Source of the DNA: Knoellia sp. S7-12
GTDB lineage: Bacteria; Actinomycetota; Actinomycetes; Actinomycetales; Dermatophilaceae
Assembly: GCF_040518285.1 (NCBI RefSeq)
Contig: NZ_CP155449.1
Coordinates: 2,542,001 to 2,606,000, forward strand
Reading direction: 5' to 3'
DNA: 64,000 nucleotides
Each line of letters starts with the position of its first letter. The stretch's first letter is position 1. The notes under the pieces were generated by a model that worked only from the letters and a program-made list of their open reading frames with translations, made no database searches and had not been told where the DNA came from. Positions 19,006 through 26,982 of the stretch are shown here, in pieces. Both the position numbers and the translations under genes were made by a program.

Positions 19006-21311
19006 ACCGCGTCCGCCCGATCGAGACCCTGCTCGCGGCGCTGGCCAGCTTCACGGTGGCCCTCCCGCTGCTCACCCTCTTCGACGCCAACACCTGGGTG
19101 CGTCCCAGCATCGTCATCGTCGCGACGATCGCCTTCGTCGGGCTGGGCCTGCGATCCCTGGTCGCGGCCGCATGGCCCGTGATTCTCGGGCAGACCCTCG
19201 CCGGGTTCCTTGCCGTCTCGTGGATGCACGGCCAGGGCCACCTCTACTTCGGCTTCGTCCCCGGCCCTGACACCGTCACCACACTCGGCATCCTCCTCAC
19301 CCAGGCGGGTGAGACCGTCATGGCCTATTCCGCGCCGGCCCCCACCGAGCGTGGTGTCATCGTGGCCATCACGATCCTCGTCGGCCTCACCGCGCTCGTC
19401 GTCGACGCGATCGCGGTGACCCTGCGCTCGCCAGCACTTGCAGGTCTCGCACTGCTCACGGCATACCTCGTCTCTGCCACGAACTCCGGTGACGGACTCT
19501 CGTGGAGGTATTTCGTCCTGCCCGTGGGGTTCTGGCTCTCGCTCCTCGCGATTCAGGGCATCGGCACCGTGCAGCGCTGGAGCACGGCCGTGCCCCGAGG
19601 CGTCGACGGCGGGGAGCACGACCCGGTGCTCGGGGTCGCCGGGACCGCTCGCCTTCTCGGTGCAGGCGCTCTGGGTCTCGCCATCCTCCTCCCGACCGTC
19701 GTCCCCCACCTGCCCACAACCTTCATCGCCGATGGGCTCGGTCGATCCGACAACGCCCGTGGCGGCGGAGCGGTCAGCCTCAACACGACCGTTGATCTGC
19801 GCCGGTCGCTGGAGGACCAGTCCCAGTCGCCCGTCATCAACTACACCACGTCGACGAGCACTCCCGACCCGCTGCGTGTCGGGATCCTCACCGACTACCG
19901 ACGCGGTGAGTGGAGGACCCGTTTCGATGCCAACGAGGTCCTCAACGGTGGACCGCCGGCTCTCGACGGCGACCCCGCGATCGAGCGAACCACCGTCGAG
20001 ATCAAGGTCGGCGAGAACCGTTTGCAGGCACCCCAGATCGCGCTGCCCACACCGCTGATCGGGGTCGAGCTCGGAGACGTTCCGCTGCGGTCCAACTTCG
20101 TCGGTGGCTATGAGGTCGACCAGACCGTCGAGGACTACACCGCGACCTACGTCCAGCTCGCACCCAAGGAAGGCAACTTCTCTGACGACGGGCCACGCCC
20201 GCGCGGGGCGGAGGAAGGCGTCTACAGCGACATCGACGAAGACAGCCTGGCCCGGCTCAGCGAACTCGTGGACACCGTTGTGCCAGAGGGCTCCTCGCCC
20301 CTCGAGACGGCTCGCCTGTTGCAGGCCCATTTCCGCAGCAGCCAATACACCTACAGCCTGCAGCTCCCGACCCCGACCGACCCGACCTCCGGCCGCAACA
20401 TGATGTCCGACCCCCTGTCGAACTTCCTCGTCTCGCGCACCGGCTACTGCGTCCAGTTCGCGTCGGCGTTCATCATGGCGGCGCGACTCAAGGGCATTCC
20501 CGCTCGGATGGCGATCGGCTTCCTCCCCGGCACCTTTGGCAATGGTTCCTACACCGTGCGGGCAGCCGATGCGCACGCCTGGCCCGAGGTCTGGTTCCCC
20601 GACCTGGGCTGGACCCGCTTCGAGCCCACACCGGGCGTGCGCACCGGAGGCGCCCCGATCTACAGTCTCGTCCCCACCGAGGCTGCCCCTTCCGTGACGG
20701 CCACCCCGACGGCGACGGGTGCCACCCCGACCCCGTCGGCCAGTGCGCCCCGCGACGGCGAGAGCAACGTCACCGACGACACGACGTCAGTGACCGGCGG
20801 ACCACTCGGGTGGCTCGGCGACCACCTGCTGGCCCTCGCCGTCGTCCTCGCGATCGTGCTGTCCCTGCTCCTGCTGCCGGTCGCAGCATGGTTGCGTCGT
20901 CGACAACTGCGGACCGCTGCCCGCGACGACGCTGAACGGGTCGAGGCCGACTGGGCCTCGCTCATCTCCCGACTCGGCGACATCGGCATCGCTCCCCCTG
21001 ACGGCAGCACTCCCCGCCAGGCCGGTGCGCAACTCACCCACGACGCCACCCTGTCGGGTGAGTCCAAGGAGGCCATGGGCCGCCTCGTCGCGACAGTCGA
21101 GCGCGCCCGTTATGCCCCGCCACAGGCCGAGATCGCCGACGTCAGCGGCGACGCCAGGACCGTCTGGAAGGCCGCAGTCTCCGCTCGTCAGCGCAGCGAC
21201 CAGGTTCGGGCCTACCTCGTCCCCGGCGATGGCCTGCGCCAATGGAGCGACGCCAAGGACGCACTGCTCGACTGGCCGCGCGCGGCCTGGCGCCGTCTCC
21301 GCCGCCGCTGA
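19002..21311 (+). CDS. TgpA-type membrane transglutaminase-like protein
   Basis: The 769-residue protein has several N-terminal membrane helices (residues 1 to about 240), then an extracytoplasmic region with a transglutaminase-like papain fold: SRTGYCVQFASAFIMAARL carries the Cys, VRAADAHAWPEVW the His and PDLGWTRFEPTPG the Asp. A Pro/Thr-rich linker, one more membrane helix (LLALAVVLAIVLSLLLLPVA) and a cytoplasmic DUF4129-like tail follow. The start ATG overlaps the DUF58 stop. In this family the operon is linked to the cell envelope; the substrate is unknown. Two perfect hairpins follow the stop codon. Confidence 0.9.
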   Translation: MNRVRPIETLLAALASFTVALPLLTLFDANTWVRPSIVIVATIAFVGLGLRSLVAAAWPVILGQTLAGFLAVSWMHGQGHLYFGFVPGPDTVTTLGILLTQAGETVMAYSAPAPTERGVIVAITILVGLTALVVDAIAVTLRSPALAGLALLTAYLVSATNSGDGLSWRYFVLPVGFWLSLLAIQGIGTVQRWSTAVPRGVDGGEHDPVLGVAGTARLLGAGALGLAILLPTVVPHLPTTFIADGLGRSDNARGGGAVSLNTTVDLRRSLEDQSQSPVINYTTSTSTPDPLRVGILTDYRRGEWRTRFDANEVLNGGPPALDGDPAIERTTVEIKVGENRLQAPQIALPTPLIGVELGDVPLRSNFVGGYEVDQTVEDYTATYVQLAPKEGNFSDDGPRPRGAEEGVYSDIDEDSLARLSELVDTVVPEGSSPLETARLLQAHFRSSQYTYSLQLPTPTDPTSGRNMMSDPLSNFLVSRTGYCVQFASAFIMAARLKGIPARMAIGFLPGTFGNGSYTVRAADAHAWPEVWFPDLGWTRFEPTPGVRTGGAPIYSLVPTEAAPSVTATPTATGATPTPSASAPRDGESNVTDDTTSVTGGPLGWLGDHLLALAVVLAIVLSLLLLPVAAWLRRRQLRTAARDDAERVEADWASLISRLGDIGIAPPDGSTPRQAGAQLTHDATLSGESKEAMGRLVATVERARYAPPQAEIADVSGDARTVWKAAVSARQRSDQVRAYLVPGDGLRQWSDAKDALLDWPRAAWRRLRRR

Positions 21312-21347
21312 CCCGACGCTGGGCTCACCTGCTGACGTGTGCAGCCC

Positions 21348-21395
21348 CCTACTGCACCGTGAGTGGGGTGATCACCCCACTCACGGTGCAGTAGG
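21348..21395. terminator. 48-bp perfect palindrome downstream of the transglutaminase gene
   Basis: Two 24-base arms meet with no spacer: the left arm ends GTGAGTGGGGTGA at 21371 and the right begins TCACCCCACTCAC at 21372, every base pairing. It lies 36 bases after the plus-strand stop at 21311 and 84 bases before the minus-strand rpoD stop at 21480. There is no T-tract on either side. A bidirectional transcription end is likely from position, but a perfect palindrome without loop could also be a protein-binding site. Confidence 0.65.
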
Positions 21396-21416
21396 TCGCG
21401 ACTTGGCCCCAGACGC

Positions 21417-21454
21417 ACGTATGCCGTGCGCCCCAACGGGCACACGGCATACGT
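21417..21454. terminator. Hairpin made of an inverted GTATGCCG pair, rpoD/transglutaminase gene end
   Basis: The arms ACGTATGCCGTG (21417-21428) and CACGGCATACGT (21443-21454) pair perfectly over 12 bases, with an inner GCCC/GGGC stem. Each arm contains one copy of the window-wide octamer. It lies 25 bases after the rpoD stop on the minus strand, and past the preceding palindrome for the plus strand. Use of a signature word as a convergent terminator is what Neisseria and Haemophilus do with their uptake sequences. Confidence 0.65.
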
Positions 21455-21479
21455 TGCGTTGTTTCGTTGAGTCGCTGAC

Positions 21480-23144
21480 TCAGTCGAGGTAGTCCCGCAG
21501 GGCCTGCGAACGGCTCGGGTGGCGGAGCTTGCTCATCGTCTTGGACTCGATCTGACGGATCCGCTCGCGGGTCACGCCGTAGACCTTGCCGATCTCGTCG
21601 AGGGTCTTGGGCTGACCGTCGGTGAGTCCGAAGCGCATCGAGACGACACCTGCCTCGCGCTCCGAGAGCGTGTCGAGGACCGAGTGCAGCTGCTCCTGTA
21701 GGAGCGTGAAGCTCACCGCGTCAGCCGGGACAACGGCCTCGGAGTCCTCGATGAGGTCCCCGAACTCGCTGTCGCCGTCCTCGCCGAGGGGGGTGTGCAG
21801 CGAGATCGGCTCACGGCCGTACTTCTGCACCTCGACGACCTTCTCGGGTGTCATATCAAGTTCAATGGCGAGTTCTTCTGGAGTTGGCTCGCGACCGAGG
21901 TCCTGCAGCATCTGCCGCTGGACACGGGCAAGCTTGTTGATGACTTCGACCATGTGGACCGGGATGCGGATCGTGCGTGCCTGGTCGGCCATGGCGCGGG
22001 TGATGGCCTGACGGATCCACCACGTCGCATAGGTCGAGAACTTGTAGCCCTTGGTGTAGTCGAACTTCTCGACCGCACGGATGAGGCCGAGGTTGCCCTC
22101 CTGGATGAGGTCGAGGAAGAGCATGCCGCGACCGGTGTAGCGCTTTGCGAGCGAGACGACGAGACGCAGGTTGGCCTCGAGGAGGTGGTTCTTGGCGTTC
22201 TTGCCGTCCTGGGCGATCCACCACAGCTCGCGCTTGAGCTTCATGTCGATCTTGTCGCCGGAGTTGAGTCGCTCCTCGCCGAAGAGGCCGGCCTCGATGC
22301 GCTTGGCGAGCTCGACCTCCTGCTCGGCGTTGAGGAGGGCGACCTTGCCGATCTGCTTGAGGTAGTCCTTGACCGGGTCAGCCGTTGCGCCGGCGGTGAC
22401 GACCTGCTGGACGGGTGCGTCCTCTTCGTCATCGTCACGCAGGACGAAGCCACCGGCCGCGACCGCGGACTTCACGGGCTCGTCCTTCTTGTCGTCGGCC
22501 TCGTCGGACTCGTCCTCGGGTCCGGCAGCGACGGCAGCGACGTCGGCGTCGGCCTTGGCAGCGGCGGCCTTCTTGGCTGCGGTCTTCTTGGCCGCAGCCT
22601 TGGCGGCCGGAGTTGCGGCAGCTGCAGCCTGCTTAGTCGTTGCGGCCGGTGCTGCCTTCTTGGCAGGAGCGGCGCTGGCGGCCTTGGTTGCGGCAGCCTT
22701 CTTGGCCGGGGCGGCCTTCTTGGCGGGAGCCTCGTCCTCGACCTCTGCGGCGTTGGCCGGCGCAGCCTTCTTGGCGGTCGCGGTCTTGGCGGCAGCAGCC
22801 TTGGTGGCCGGAGCCTTGGCCGCGGTGGCCTTGGCCGGCGCCTCCTTCTTGGCGGCAGCAGCCTTCTTGGTCGTTGCGGAGGTCGTCTTCTTGGCCGTGG
22901 CCTTGGTCGCCGCCACTGCACGATCCGGCAGGGTCATGCTGACCTCGATGCCCTGAGTGGCCAGCGCCGTCAGGACGATGCGACCACGGTTGGCGCGCAC
23001 GCCGGCCGCGAGGATGGCCTGGGCCACCTGCTCACCAGACACCTGACCCGTGGTGTGTCCGGTGCGGACGAGGTCCTGAAGGGCGGGATGGTTGAACTCG
23101 GCGGGGAGGGGCATCTCGGAGGCGTTTGTGGGCACAGGCGACAC
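21480..23144 (-). CDS. rpoD: Principal RNA polymerase sigma factor RpoD/SigA (HrdB type)
   Basis: This is the housekeeping sigma-70 factor. Residues from about 70 to 220 are a low-complexity Lys/Ala region with [14 protein letters not shown] repeats. Region 1.2 begins [20 protein letters not shown], region 2 contains [20 protein letters not shown] and [19 protein letters not shown], and region 4 ends with the helix-turn-helix [20 protein letters not shown]. Start: GTG at 23142-23144, because GAAAGG lies six bases upstream; the TTG two codons earlier abuts that site. The upstream gap holds a TATAAT hexamer next to a terminator hairpin. Confidence 0.95.
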   Translation of the reverse strand: MSPVPTNASEMPLPAEFNHPALQDLVRTGHTTGQVSGEQVAQAILAAGVRANRGRIVLTALATQGIEVSMTLPDRAVAATKATAKKTTSATTKKAAAAKKEAPAKATAAKAPATKAAAAKTATAKKAAPANAAEVEDEAPAKKAAPAKKAAATKAASAAPAKKAAPAATTKQAAAAATPAAKAAAKKTAAKKAAAAKADADVAAVAAGPEDESDEADDKKDEPVKSAVAAGGFVLRDDDEEDAPVQQVVTAGATADPVKDYLKQIGKVALLNAEQEVELAKRIEAGLFGEERLNSGDKIDMKLKRELWWIAQDGKNAKNHLLEANLRLVVSLAKRYTGRGMLFLDLIQEGNLGLIRAVEKFDYTKGYKFSTYATWWIRQAITRAMADQARTIRIPVHMVEVINKLARVQRQMLQDLGREPTPEELAIELDMTPEKVVEVQKYGREPISLHTPLGEDGDSEFGDLIEDSEAVVPADAVSFTLLQEQLHSVLDTLSEREAGVVSMRFGLTDGQPKTLDEIGKVYGVTRERIRQIESKTMSKLRHPSRSQALRDYLD

Positions 23145-23281
23145 CGGCAACCTTTCGTCACGGGGAGCGCACGGTCACGTTCACGCTTGGGGCGGAGCAC
23201 TGACCAGCTGGTCTTGTTTGTGCACTCTCTGACGTGATCCGCAGGGGTGAGGATCGGCCGTTGCTTGGAGGGTGCGTTTAC
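23145..23281 (-). promoter_or_regulatory. rpoD 5' region
   Basis: The leader of about 137 bases between the TATAAT hexamer (23282-23287) and the rpoD GTG. It should be the 5' untranslated region of the main sigma factor gene. The ribosome site GAAAGG lies six bases before the GTG. No second promoter or known RNA element was recognised. Confidence 0.4.
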
Positions 23282-23344
23282 ATTATAAATCGCCGCGGCC
23301 CTCTTCCCTATTCCAGGGGGGTGCCGCGGCGATTCGTTCACCCG
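23282..23344 (-). terminator. uspA terminator hairpin abutting a TATAAT box upstream of rpoD
   Basis: On the minus strand, downstream of the UspA gene, arms AATCGCCGCGGC and GCCGCGGCGATT (23333-23344 and 23288-23299) form a 12-bp perfect stem with a 33-base loop, followed by TTTATAATG. The same bases give a perfect -10 hexamer TATAAT (23282-23287) pointing towards rpoD, 138 bases before its start. No -35 hexamer is visible at 16-18 bp because the stem occupies that place. Termination of uspA is likely; the promoter reading is weaker. Confidence 0.6.
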
Positions 23345-23403
23345 CCTTCGAGGGCCACCGGCGAGCACCGGTGGCCACTCGAAGAGCGTGGGTGAGGGGT
23401 CGG

Positions 23404-23775
23404 TCAGCTCTTGACGGCGAGCACCGGGCAGGGAGCGTCGAGCAGGATCCGCTGGGCGTTGGAGCCGAGAATCAGCTTGCCCACCGGGGTGCGGCGACGC
23501 AGTCCGATGACGATGAGTTCGGCACCGGTCTCGTCAGCGACTGCGAGGAGGTCCTCCGCAGGTTCGTTGCCACGCACGAGCTGACGCACCTGGACGTCGA
23601 CACCCTTGCTCTTCAGGTCCTTGCCGAGTGCGGCGAGCTCGCTGCCATCGCCAGACCCGTCGCGGTCGGAGTTGATGATGACGAGGTCGGTCTTGCGCAG
23701 GAGGGCTTCCTCGCCGGCCCGCGCCAGCGCGGCCGCACCTTCCTTGGTCGGGATGTATCCCACGACGATGGCCAC
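23404..23775 (-). CDS. Universal stress protein, UspA family
   Basis: A single UspA domain of 123 residues: (GTG)AIVVGYIPTKEGAAALARA at the N-terminus, an alpha/beta Rossmann-like layout, and near the C-terminus GLRRRTPVGKLILGSNAQRI, which matches the G-x2-G-x9-G(S/T) nucleotide-binding pattern in outline (G...VGKLILGS). The GTG at 23773-23775 has a strong AAGGAGG ribosome site. Family members respond to stress or starvation and bind ATP in some cases; no specific role can be read here. It is followed by a hairpin. Confidence 0.9.
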   Translation of the reverse strand: MAIVVGYIPTKEGAAALARAGEEALLRKTDLVIINSDRDGSGDGSELAALGKDLKSKGVDVQVRQLVRGNEPAEDLLAVADETGAELIVIGLRRRTPVGKLILGSNAQRILLDAPCPVLAVKS

Positions 23776-23896
23776 GAGTTCCTCCTTGGCAGCAGGTCAG
23801 CCCGCTGGGGCTCTTGCTGGGACCGTACCGGAGATTGTGACGCTTGACACGGGAGGCCGCGGCGCGCCTTCGAGCCGGCTGCGCACCCTGACCCGG

Positions 23897-25036
23897 TCAG
23901 TGGTCCCCAGCGCCGCCTTCGATCGCCTCGCGGATGATCTCGCCGACCCGGCCGATCTCGATCAGGAAGCCGTCGTGGCCAAAGCGCGACGAGATGTGTC
24001 GGAGCGTCGTGCCCGGGCGCAGAGCAGCGATCTCGTCGGAGAGGCGCGCCGGGTAGAGCCGGTCCGTGTCCACCCCCGCGACGACGAGGCGACCCGTGAA
24101 GGCTGCGAGCGCAGCCGCGACTCCCCCGCGGTCACGCCCGATGTCGTGGCTGTTCATCGCCTCACTGAGGACAAGGTAGGAGTTCGCGTCAAACCTGGCG
24201 CCGAGCTTGCCTGCGTGGTGATCAAGGTAGGACTCGACAGCAAACCGCCCACCTCGACCGAGCGGTTCCTCGCCGGGCTGCGCGTCACGGCCGAAACGCT
24301 CGGAGAGCTCGCCCTCGTGGCGATAGGTGACGTGAGCGATCCGACGGGCGATGCCCAGCCCGTCGAGCGGCGCGACGCCGTGCTCGTAATAGTCGCCGGC
24401 GTGGAAATGGGCGTCACCGCGAATGGCGAGCAGCTGCGGCTGGCACCACGCGATCTGGTCAGCTGTCGCGTATGCCGTGGAGGCGAGCACGATGCACGTC
24501 TCCACCCGATCCGGATGAGTTGTGGCCCACTCGATGGCCCGCATCCCACCCATGGACCCGCCGAGGACTCCGACCCAGCGATCGATGCCGAGGTGGTCAG
24601 CGAGCCGGGCCTCGACAGTGATCTGGTCGCGAATCGTGATGGCCGGAAAGCGACCACCCCACGGGTGTCCATCGGGTGCTTCGCTCGAGGGACCCGTCGT
24701 GCCCTGGCACCCGCCGAGGACATTGCTCGAGACGACGAAGAAGCGGTCGGTGTCGAGCGGACGCCCGGGCCCCACCAGTCCGTCCCACCACCCCGGCGTC
24801 GCCTGTCCGGGGCCAGCTGGCCCTTCGACGTGGGCATCACCGGTGAGGGCGTGTTCGACGAGCACCGCGTTGTCTCGCGCAGCGTTGAGCGTTCCCCAGG
24901 TCTCGTAGGCGACGGTGACCTCGGGCAGCGAGCCACCGCGTTCGAGAGCGACGGACCCGATGTCCACGAATGTGCGGTCGCCCGGAGGGTCACCGTGGCG
25001 CCAGAACGACGCTGACGGGAGGTCGGTGATGGTCAT
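23897..25036 (-). CDS. metX: Homoserine O-acetyltransferase MetX
   Basis: MetX acylates homoserine in the cytoplasm to enter methionine synthesis. The 379-residue alpha/beta hydrolase-fold protein has AYETWGTLNAARDNAVLVEHALTG cut here as YETWGTLNAARDN then the nucleophile elbow GGSMGGMRAIEWA, an acidic residue in VAGVDTDRLYP and the His in SSRFGHDGFLIE. These features are those of the MetX family; succinyl specificity cannot be excluded from sequence. A SAM-IV riboswitch lies directly upstream, so expression should fall when S-adenosylmethionine is high. Its partner metY is 11.6 kb away under a second copy of the switch. Confidence 0.93.
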   Translation of the reverse strand: MTITDLPSASFWRHGDPPGDRTFVDIGSVALERGGSLPEVTVAYETWGTLNAARDNAVLVEHALTGDAHVEGPAGPGQATPGWWDGLVGPGRPLDTDRFFVVSSNVLGGCQGTTGPSSEAPDGHPWGGRFPAITIRDQITVEARLADHLGIDRWVGVLGGSMGGMRAIEWATTHPDRVETCIVLASTAYATADQIAWCQPQLLAIRGDAHFHAGDYYEHGVAPLDGLGIARRIAHVTYRHEGELSERFGRDAQPGEEPLGRGGRFAVESYLDHHAGKLGARFDANSYLVLSEAMNSHDIGRDRGGVAAALAAFTGRLVVAGVDTDRLYPARLSDEIAALRPGTTLRHISSRFGHDGFLIEIGRVGEIIREAIEGGAGDH

Positions 25037-25050
25037 GTGGCGGGCTCCTC

Positions 25051-25166
25051 GGTTCGCGCTTGCCCGCCGGATGTCGGCAGGGCCGTGTCTTCACCCGGGG
25101 CACCCCACCGCGAGGAGGGTTGCCGCCCAGCAAGCCGGGGCTTGTCGCTGGGACTCGTGACCTGAG
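25051..25166 (-). promoter_or_regulatory. SAM-IV riboswitch upstream of metX
   Basis: On the minus strand the leader has the SAM-IV core in order: GGTCACGAG, CAGCGACAAGCCCCGGCT, GGCAACCCTCC, GCGGTGGGGTGCCCCGGGTG, and the 3' element GGCAAGCGCG near 25053-25062. The central GGCAACC/GGGGTGCCCCGGGTGA block is almost identical to the leader of metY at 38010-38128. SAM-IV is an established S-adenosylmethionine-binding class in Actinomycetales that controls sulfur-amino-acid genes. Distance from the 3' element to the metX ATG is under 20 bases, consistent with control of translation initiation. Confidence 0.92.
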
Positions 25167-25241
25167 CACGAGTCTAGAACCGGCGCCCCCTCCAGTGGCA
25201 GTGTGTCCGCAGCGTGAGAGCGTCGGCACAACCCGCGCTCG

Positions 25242-25274
25242 CAGGGACGTCTCAGGGACATCTCAGGGACGTCT
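25242..25274. repeat. Three tandem 11-bp repeats
   Basis: Three tandem units CAGGGACGTCT, CAGGGACATCT, CAGGGACGTCT lie between the metX leader and the end of the DUF4192 gene, in the otherwise featureless 252-bp gap 25037-25288. They may be a slippage product. No protein-binding role can be argued from sequence. Confidence 0.6.
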
Positions 25275-25288
25275 CGGGCCCGCGCCCG

Positions 25289-26473
25289 TCAGGACGCCTG
25301 CGGCCAGGACTCGACGTCGCTCCACTGGTGCTGGGGGCGCAGCTGGTACTCGACCATCCGCGCGACGTAGCCGGCCAAGATGTATCCGGGCTCCGCACGG
25401 AGCGCTCGGGTCACGGCGTCTCCAGCCGTCGATCCGTTGCCGATGCCCCATGCCACGCACGCACAGACCGTGCAGATCGCTGCTGTCTCGTGCGACCACT
25501 CGTCGGGCACACGACGGGCCAGCTGCAGCAACCGGCGCAGGACGGTCTCGGACCGTTCGCGCGACGTCGCTGGTCCCTCGGGTGCCGCGGCCATGAGGAG
25601 CTCCTGCGAGGCCTCGTCGACCATGTCGAGCGGGAACATGACCGGACACAGCCAGGCGATGAGGGAGTCGCGCCACGCCTTGTTGACGAGCGAGCGGACC
25701 ATGAGTGCCACGTCACCGTCGGAGACCTCGAACGTGTCGCCGCGCTCCCCCTCGGGAGCGAGCACCCGGGCCCACAGTCGCGCGGCCCTGTCCACCTGGC
25801 CGATCCAGTCGGCCGCGCGGGCTCTGGCGTCGGCAAGGTCGTCGGCGAGGCCCAGCTTTTCGACGTCGTCCGTGGGGACCTCCATCACGCCTTCGGGGTC
25901 GATCCGGGCGACGACGTCGTCCCACAGGTTCTCGAGGGAATCGCCGACGCCTCCACTCACCAAGGGGTCCTCGGTGACGAGGTCGTGCAACGCACCGCGC
26001 CCGGGCAGAGGTGCGCTCCCCCGGGCGATGAATTCGGCCACGGCCGGCACAGCAGCATCGTCGGCCATGGGGTGACCGTTGAGGTGCTCCCGAAGGACAC
26101 CGTTGAGTGAGTCCCCGGGTCGGCAGCACCAGCCCCACCACCGGCCATCGCGAACCGTGACGTGGTCGATGATGCCGACATCGGCGCGCCGCAGTCCCGC
26201 ATGGAGCGCGTGCATCAGCGAGCGCGACTCCCCGGGCACCGACTCGTAGCCCACGAGCAGGGCGCTCTGTGGCTGGACCCGCAGCAGGCTCGCGAGGACG
26301 TCGGCGGCCGCATCCTCGACATCACGTTCGTCCGGAATGTCGGTGCGTGCGACGGGTCCGACGATCTTGTCGGTCACCATCAAGATGGCGACCGAGTCGG
26401 TGAGTTGGTATCCGAGCTGGTGCGGCAGGACGGCAAGCAGCTCTTCGGTGGTGGAGATCTTCATTGAGGTCAT
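25289..26473 (-). CDS. DUF4192 family protein
   Basis: The protein of about 394 residues begins MTSMKISTTEELLAVLPHQLGYQLTDSVAILMV, the conserved opening of DUF4192 proteins, which are restricted to actinobacteria and have no known function. Middle and C-terminal parts are helical (e.g. DAVTRALRAEPGYILAGYVARM). Start is either the ATG at 26471-26473 or the one three codons later; both lie on the 16-bp palindrome TGAGGTCATGACCTCA (26465-26480). No catalytic motif is visible. Confidence 0.85.
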   Translation of the reverse strand: MTSMKISTTEELLAVLPHQLGYQLTDSVAILMVTDKIVGPVARTDIPDERDVEDAAADVLASLLRVQPQSALLVGYESVPGESRSLMHALHAGLRRADVGIIDHVTVRDGRWWGWCCRPGDSLNGVLREHLNGHPMADDAAVPAVAEFIARGSAPLPGRGALHDLVTEDPLVSGGVGDSLENLWDDVVARIDPEGVMEVPTDDVEKLGLADDLADARARAADWIGQVDRAARLWARVLAPEGERGDTFEVSDGDVALMVRSLVNKAWRDSLIAWLCPVMFPLDMVDEASQELLMAAAPEGPATSRERSETVLRRLLQLARRVPDEWSHETAAICTVCACVAWGIGNGSTAGDAVTRALRAEPGYILAGYVARMVEYQLRPQHQWSDVESWPQAS

Positions 26474-26566
26474 GACCTCAGCGTCGGGAAACCCCGCGAC
26501 CTCCGGAAGCCTCAGTTCAGGCTTTTGTGGACAACACGGCATACGCCGAAGGCTTGTGGACAGCGC
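26474..26566. promoter_or_regulatory. Short intergenic region with GTATGCCG copy
   Basis: The gap between the DUF1232 gene and DUF4192 (both minus strand) carries CGGCATAC at 26537-26544 within CGGC-ATAC-GCCG, a small self-complementary element. It probably contains the DUF4192 promoter; no hexamers are clear. Confidence 0.35.
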
Positions 26567-26980
26567 TCACGCACGAGGTGACGAGGAATCGTCACGCCCG
26601 TCGTTGACGACTTCGCCCGGCACCGACGCTCCGTGGCCCGAACCGCGACCCGTCGAGCGCTCCCACGAGAGGAACTCCTCGGTCTCGGTGACGAGCTGCG
26701 CCGCCAGCCAGGAGCCGACCATCGCGTCGTCTGCGAGGCCGAGCGCACCGAGGATCCCCTCGGGCAAAAGGTCGACGGGAGACACGAGATAGCCCGCCGC
26801 GCCGAGGATCATGAGCAGTCGCCCGACGGACGTCCCCTTGTATTCACCCGAACGCACGGCCTTGACGAGCCGTGGCACGGCCTGTGCCCGCTCGACCATG
26901 GACGGCCCGCCGGGACGAGTGGCGATCTTGACCGCCGTCGCGAGGCTCTTGAAGGTCGACACCTTGGAGTGCAGCGCCAT
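26567..26980 (-). CDS. DUF1232 (YkvA-type) membrane-associated protein
   Basis: A 137-residue protein with the DUF1232 core (GTSVGRLLMILGAAGYLVSPVDLLPE cut as LLMILGAAGYLVSPVDLLPE, followed by GLADDAMVGSWLAAQL). The motif YLVSPVDLLPE is diagnostic. Family members are small membrane proteins of unknown role. The C-terminus is polar and variable. The start is two bases after the stop of the EcsC-like gene, so the two are co-transcribed. Confidence 0.85.
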   Translation of the reverse strand: MALHSKVSTFKSLATAVKIATRPGGPSMVERAQAVPRLVKAVRSGEYKGTSVGRLLMILGAAGYLVSPVDLLPEGILGALGLADDAMVGSWLAAQLVTETEEFLSWERSTGRGSGHGASVPGEVVNDGRDDSSSPRA

Positions 26981-26982
26981 GA

